DNA of 64,000 nucleotides. Source: Solenopsis invicta (lineage: Eukaryota > Arthropoda > Insecta > Hymenoptera > Formicidae). Position numbers and translations under genes: made by a program. Where the stretch lies: positions 6,988,501-7,052,500 of the forward strand of contig NC_052668.1 of assembly GCF_016802725.1 (NCBI RefSeq), read 5' to 3'. Under the pieces are notes generated by a model. The model was given only the letters and a program-made list of their open reading frames with translations. It did no database searches and was not told where the DNA came from. How positions within the stretch are numbered: position 1 is the stretch's first letter; the number at the start of each line of letters is the position of its first letter. This document shows, one piece after another, positions 58,921-64,000 of this stretch.

Positions 58921-60137
58921 TTAGTTTTTTCAATTAAAATGATATATATTAATATATTTTCTACAAAATCTTTTATTTAAACCTAAGTGATAATTACTTA
59001 AAATAAATATCTTAAAATTGTGTACTCTAATAAAAATGATATGCGTTTCACAAAAAAAAATGTATGAAATTTTTAAAGTGCGTTTATTATAAAAAGAATA
59101 TACTTTTTATACAAAACTCAAGTGGTAGTATTTGTATTCTACAAAATCTCTTATTTCAACCTAAGTGGTATTTACTTAAAATAAATGCCTTGAAATTGTG
59201 TAATCTAATAAAAATGTATTTCCATTGAAAAATCTTTCATCAGTTGTAACCCAAGCGGTTGTATTTAATTTCAATAAGTTTCAATGGAATATAACATTTA
59301 ATTTAAAAGAATTAAAGAGGAAACAGTATAAAATGAGAAAATTTTATTGAAATAAAAAATTTTTAATGCACAAAATCATGGCGCTGCTAGATAGGAAAAA
59401 CAGAAAAGACATAAGAAAGAATGCAATAAATGTAAAACTTGTAAAATATGCGTTATAAAAGCAATTTGCAAAATAAGTTTTAGTTTCTTTAACATTTAAG
59501 TAACATCGTAAATTAAACTTAAAATACCATCATTTGGATTTTATTAAAAAAATTAAGATTATTAAAAATTATTTATTTCAATAAAATTTTCTCATTTTTG
59601 TTAAAATATTTAGATTAAAAATTAATATTGCAAAATTATACATAATTATATTACAAAATTTTAATATATTATTTATTTTCAATTAAATACCACTTGGGTT
59701 GGAAGATTTTTAATGACAATAGAAAGAGACAATAGTAGCAATTAGATTTTGTATAGATTTATTCAATTATATATTAGATTTATTCAATTTTTCTCATTGC
59801 TTTTTCTATCTAGCAGCGCCATGTTTTTGTACATTAAAAATTTTTTATTTCAAAATTTTTTTATTTTGTACTGTTTTCTCTTTAATTCTTTTAAATTAAA
59901 TGTTATATATTCCATTGAAACTTATTAAAATTAAATACAATCATTTAGGTTAAAACTGAAAGATTTTTCAATGGAAATACAAAGATAGTTCACTTTAATT
60001 TTTTTTTAACAAACGCATATTATTTTTATTACATTACACAATTTCAAGATATTTATTTTAAGTAAATACCACTTAGGTTTGAATAACAGATTTTGTAAAA
60101 AATATTAACCTATATCATTTTGATTGAAAAGTTTATT
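58921..60137. mobile_element. Palindromic DNA element, ~1.2 kb
   Basis: Left CTACAAAATCTTTTATTTAA..CCTAAGTGATAATTACTTAA pairs with the right end (about 60020-60137); inner arms pair through GGCGCTGCTAGATAGGAAAA (59390) and TTTTCTATCTAGCAGCGCCA (59803). In the left arm the terminal segment is also directly repeated (58960 and 59140). No coding. Confidence 0.75.
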
Positions 60138-60964
60138 TAACAATAATTTTCTATAGAAAAAAAGAGAAAAATATTGAATAACGGTACATATTTTAATCTT
60201 ATTTCCAAAAATAATTTAATCTTGATTTTTTCTTACAAGAATTTTTGACACGCCTAACGCTGTAACTCGAGTCAATAACCTATGGTCAAAACCGTCACAC
60301 CCTTTATGATACCTTGCAACAATAAATTAAAGAATAGAAAAATCCAAAAATTTCATAATAAAAGAATAATTTTGTGTATTCTTGAAAAATTGTTTTTAAC
60401 TTTTTACAGCGTCGAAAATACCTAAGTTATTAAATTTTGCAAGTATTGGATATTTCAAGACCATGAACCAAGACTTAAAAAATAGGAAAAAAATTTCAAA
60501 GATTGTAGCATGTTTAAATAAATAAATACTGGAAAAAAACATTGCCTTTTTAATCATAAATGCAAAGTGTATCGACTTCAAAAGTAAACTTGGAAAGGTT
60601 AAATTTATTTTCTGATCAAAGTCAACAAAATCACAATTATTTATACGCTTTGTGCATTCTTCAAGAATCGACACTTTCAAAATTCGCTGTAGAGGACGGC
60701 CCTGATCTTACTTTTATGATCTTGCTTAAAACAGGCTTCTTTTTTGCCATAGAAACTCACCCCGTCACAGACCCTTTTTTTCTTTCTTCCTCTTTGTCTC
60801 TCTCAAGATGCGGTATTCACTTTGTGCAAATATTCACACGACACGATTCCCGACACGTCTACTGATCACGAGAGCGCGGACAACAAAATGTGCGCGAGTC
60901 AACGCGATGATAATCCCGACATATCAAATGAGACATTCGGTAATGTGATGACGACGCGTGGGGC
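60138..60964. other. No gene recognised
   Basis: AT-rich until 60680, then a more balanced patch leading into the trinucleotide repeat. Possible exon or promoter DNA; no homolog recognised. Confidence 0.3.
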
Positions 60965-61090
60965 GATTGGGGCGGCGGCAGTAGCAGCGACGACGATGGC
61001 GGTGGTGGTGACGATGGTGGTGTCGATGGCGGCGACGGCGGGGATGAAGGCGATGGTGGCGACGACGGCAAGACGGTGGCAGCAATGACG
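60965..61090. repeat. GGC/GAT-rich trinucleotide tract
   Basis: Imperfect GGCGGT, GATGGT and GACGGC units; the Val/Met/Ala and Ser/Pro frames are low complexity. Confidence 0.85.
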
Positions 61091-61214
61091 GCAGGGTGAA
61101 TCAAATCTTATAGGAAAATTTTGGCTAGTATTTTAGCACCATCTATAAGGCAACAGATTCAGAAATTAAAACCAAAAATCCAAAATATATACGCCACACA
61201 CATATCAATAATAA

Positions 61215-61215
<1 letters not shown>

Positions 61216-61273
<58 letters not shown>
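61216..61273. repeat. (TA)n microsatellite
   Basis: Pure TA run. Confidence 0.95.
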
Positions 61274-61274
<1 letters not shown>

Positions 61275-61403
61275 AACAACAATTTTTTATAATATGTTTT
61301 CATTATATTAGTAATAATTCTTTTCGAAATTTTTGTATGTCATTGATAGAAGATATTTGCATATTAATAATAATATATCAATAATAATATATATTAATAA
61401 TAG

Positions 61404-61439
61404 GTGTGTGTGTGTGTGTGTGTGTGCGCGTGCGCGCGC

Positions 61440-61512
<73 letters not shown>
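61404..61512. repeat. (GT)n/(GC)n/(TA)n compound microsatellite
   Basis: GT runs around a GCGCGC patch, then TA. Confidence 0.95.
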
Positions 61513-61741
61513 ACCTATTTTTTAATCATTATTTACAAGATTTGTTAAATAATGATTAAATTAATTTTCAATACTGGCATTGATTGGACATTAATATTTA
61601 ACAAAGTTAATCCAAATTTCAGTAAAAATGATATGCTAAAAAATTAGAAAAATTATTAGATAAGATTAACATAAAAATAAGCTTGTTAAATGTACAGAAT
61701 TGCTTAGATTGAATTTTTACAAAATTTATTATTACATTTAA

Positions 61742-62719
61742 CCCTTAAACACACCGATCCTGTAAAATACGGAAACACATTTTTGGGTCTGGGAGACTTT
61801 TTCAACTTTGAGAAACTATAATTCTGATTACATTCAATATTTTTCTACGATTTTTTTTTCTTAACAAAAGTTCAAAATCTCAGGAGTGTGACTGCATAAT
61901 CGGCATTGCCGACAAATAATTTATTGTGAAGTTATAAAAGCAAAACCATTAAGCAAAAATGAGAAATTGGTCAAAAATCCACTTTTCCTTCAAAAAATCA
62001 TATCTTCGCAACAACAAACGTTTAAGGACTTTCAAATACAGCTTTTTAAAGCTAAAGAGTCACAGTTTCAAAATAAAATTTGGCAAAGTCATTTCTTTTA
62101 AAAAGTATAATTATGTAACATAGAGAATATAAGATATTTTTGGGCATCTAAAAATCCACTTTAAAAAAAAAAATCATATCTTTGTAAAAAAAACTTTGAG
62201 GAACTTTACAATACAGCGTTTTAAAGCTAAAAATTCATACTTTTAAAAAAAAATTATATTATTGTCATTTCTATTAAAAAATGTACTTATGTAACAAGGC
62301 GAATATGAGGAATTTTTGATTAAATCGTGTCAAAAATTGAAAATTGATGTGTTTCATAATATATTTCGGAAAAACTCTTTTTTCTACAGCATTTCATAGT
62401 ATTCCAACTTTAAACAGAGTATATGCGAGTAACATCTGCAAACCAATCTGTTTGAACGTATTTTGTCCAGCTTTTTTAGGTAAAATACAAAAAAAAGTTT
62501 CACTTACACACTATATGGGTCGCATTGACCCTAACAAAACTTTGCTGCCGTACCGTTCGAATTCTAGTTGACCAAAAAAGTTGATCAACTATATCAATTG
62601 AAAGAGGAGATTTCAAACTTTTTTTACGTCTTGGTCCGAATCTATCTCATTCCGTCTTCTCATAGCAAGCGTTCAAAACTTCATATGGGGTCTCTCAGAC
62701 CCACTTACGTGTTTAAGGG
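61742..62719. mobile_element. piggyBac-like non-autonomous element, TTAA target
   Basis: TTAA (61738-61741) then CCCTTAAACACACCG; mirrored by CGTGTTTAAGGG then TTAA (62720-62723). A second shared block GGGTCTGGGAGAC / GTCTCTCAGACCC lies about 50 bp inside each end. TTAA plus CCCT ends is the piggyBac signature. The interior has two related units with AAAATCATATCTTYG; no transposase. Confidence 0.75.
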
Positions 62720-62982
62720 TTAATATTAATCATGAAATAATGTAATTTTAAAATCTTGTGATTTACTATAGCATTACAAAAAATAATGAAGAAGTACTTG
62801 TTAATTTCTAAATAATAATTATTATTATGAAAAATTATAACATTATTACTAAATCGTTATAAAAAATAACTTTAACGGTATTAGTTATATAAAAAAAAAC
62901 GGACGCCCCCCCCCCTCCGCCAAGTACGCTGCTGTTAGAGATTTTGCCCATTTTGATTTTATTTATCACATAATTTGCTACT

Positions 62983-63130
62983 CATCGGTACAGGAGTGTT
63001 CCGTTTGACCACGTTGCGATTGATCACAGCCATTCAGAGCGACTAGTGCCTAGAGTTTTTTCACTGTTTAACACTGTAAGTGGCTGGTGGTGAATTGCAA
63101 CGTGGTCAAAAGACTCCTAACTTATCGGTA
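62983..63130. mobile_element. Hairpin mini-element E (shared-core family, reversed)
   Basis: Stem GTGTTCCGTTTGACCACGTT, then GCGATT, against AATTGCAACGTGGTCAAAAG; the pairing continues out to CATCGGTA / TATCGGTA. Core in reverse: GACTAGTGCCTAGAGTTTTT, then CACTG. The stem is unlike those of A-D. Confidence 0.7.
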
Positions 63131-63289
63131 ATAAATATACTTGTAATATTTTTGATTTCACTTTTTTTTGATGATATTATATTTGGTTTTATCCATTGCA
63201 GTTTTGGCATATTACGAAAAAAATATACTTGGCGCATTTTTTTACATTTTTAATGTTTTTTTAAACGGATTATATAAATAGAAACGTGT

Positions 63290-63515
63290 CAGTCTTCATC
63301 ACTGTCGTCGTTTATGACAAGATCAACTTTTTCAACATTGAAAAGTTTGATTAACGCTAGTCTTACGAGACACATATCTCGCATGCGTCAAGTAGTATAT
63401 AATTGCTGCAATATGCGAACAACAGCCAACTGCTTTTAGTCCATTAGCACATTCCCACGTGTAACGTAAAATACCAGCTTTTCCAATTGTATTTGGCGCA
63501 TATTCTATACAGGGT
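63290..63515 (-). pseudogene. C-terminal fragment of a transposase-like protein with a SWIM-like motif
   Basis: The minus strand reads EYAPNTIGKAGILRYTWECA, NGLKAVGCCSHIAAIIYYLT, HARYVS, and after a frameshift EKVDLVINDDSDED, stop. CxNGxxxxGCCSH..YYL resembles the Cys/His block near the C-terminus of several insect transposase-like proteins. The family is not fixed. Upstream coding is lost at 63515, where an ACAGGGTGTCTTATTTTAAA motif begins another repeat. Confidence 0.45.
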
Positions 63516-63884
63516 GTCTTATTTTAAAAAACGAACCTCGATAATTCTTCAATGAAGCATTTTCAGCAAAAATGTTTCAGACAAAAGTTGTATGGTTTCG
63601 AGGGGGACATAAGATGGAGTCATTAATTTAACCTTGAATGGTTGCTTGAAGATCACGTAAAAGTCACCTTCAATTTTTTTAATGAAACTGTCTACTTTTA
63701 TTACATATTCTTGTAGCTTATCTCGAGATTCCCAAAACACTATAAATAAATGTTTTTTCGTTAAGTATTTTTTGTGTTACAAGACTTGAAAGTTACAGTA
63801 CCGCCACGCCAGCTGGATCACCAACTGATTTTACCTTGACTGGTTGGATCATCCTCCGATCTTTCTTTGAACACAAAAGAGATG
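63516..63884. other. Repeat-like DNA without a recognised gene
   Basis: Starts with ACAGGGTGTCTTATTTTAAA just upstream, a terminus-like motif. The 63-codon minus frame at 63549-63740 resembles nothing I know. Confidence 0.3.
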
Positions 63885-64000
63885 TAAATCCGACCAAGTA
63901 ATTTCCACGTGGTACACTTTAAGTGATGCTAATGCCGGTGGTATTATAAATTTCGAGCCATTTAACGAAAATTACTTTACAACAATAATATAAAATAAAT
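63885..64000. mobile_element. Start of a second element related to the Tc1 palindrome
   Basis: ATCCGACCAAGTAATTTCCACGTGGT is a diverged match to 34580-34606, followed by GATGCTAATGCCGG matching 34617-34630. It runs off the window edge. Confidence 0.5.

Noticed and set aside
60822..61104. Val/Ala-rich and Ser/Pro-rich frames as a host gene
   Set aside because: Dominated by a trinucleotide repeat; no conserved domain and no supporting splice sites.

Overview
This is a eukaryotic, AT-rich, intron-bearing, repeat-choked stretch. The mixture of elements (Tc1/mariner, Mutator-like, ISL2EU, piggyBac-like and Penelope-like elements, two LINE types, a Gypsy element, a 5S-derived SINE and many hairpin MITEs), together with broken copies of two conserved animal genes (WDR46 and the HECT end of HUWE1), points to an insect, most likely a hymenopteran such as an ant. 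That assignment is inference; no species marker is visible. I see no intact host gene, no tRNA gene and no CRISPR. The only apparently intact long protein-coding gene is a Tc1-type transposase. The Gypsy reverse transcriptase frame is also open, but its gag and integrase frames are broken.

Layout. 1-7.3 kb: foldback MITEs (1-296, 487-1021, 1671-3925 with another element nested inside it, 5378-5971, 7006-7322) and simple repeats. 7.9-12 kb: a small hairpin element, a decayed Penelope-like element on the minus strand (8.0-10.2 kb) and a dead mariner (10.7-12.0 kb). 12.4-19.9 kb: a GC-rich segment split by a 6.3-kb Mutator-like element (13543-19888) with a 9-bp target duplication (8 of 9 match). 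Its long decayed gene joins a DDE-type transposase region to a ubiquitin-specific-protease-like domain, and its left arm is an inverted copy of its own 3' end. 19.9-25.2 kb: three hairpin mini-elements, a CR1-like LINE fragment (minus) and a LINE reverse-transcriptase fragment (plus). 27.2-28.7 kb: an intron-containing WDR46 pseudogene. 31.5-35.4 kb: a 3.9-kb palindromic Tc1 element with an intact transposase. 36.4-49 kb: three 5S-rRNA-derived SINE copies around a Gypsy element (37.4-47.5 kb) whose 5' LTR is split by an ISL2EU element. 50.7-56.2 kb: a 5.5-kb palindrome whose two arms carry intron-containing copies of the 3' end of HUWE1, followed directly by an internally deleted Tc1/mariner-type element. 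57-64 kb: more palindromic DNA elements, microsatellites, a piggyBac-like element, a fifth hairpin mini-element and transposase scraps.

The unifying theme is inverted duplication. Two unrelated transposons (Mutator-like and Tc1) and one captured host-gene segment each exist as a multi-kilobase foldback in which coding sequence is mirrored. Transcription through any of them would give long hairpin RNA, so the most interesting working hypothesis is that these are hairpin-siRNA loci, or their precursors, aimed at the transposases and at HUWE1. A second oddity is a set of five roughly 110-160-bp hairpins that share one core but carry at least four different stem sequences.
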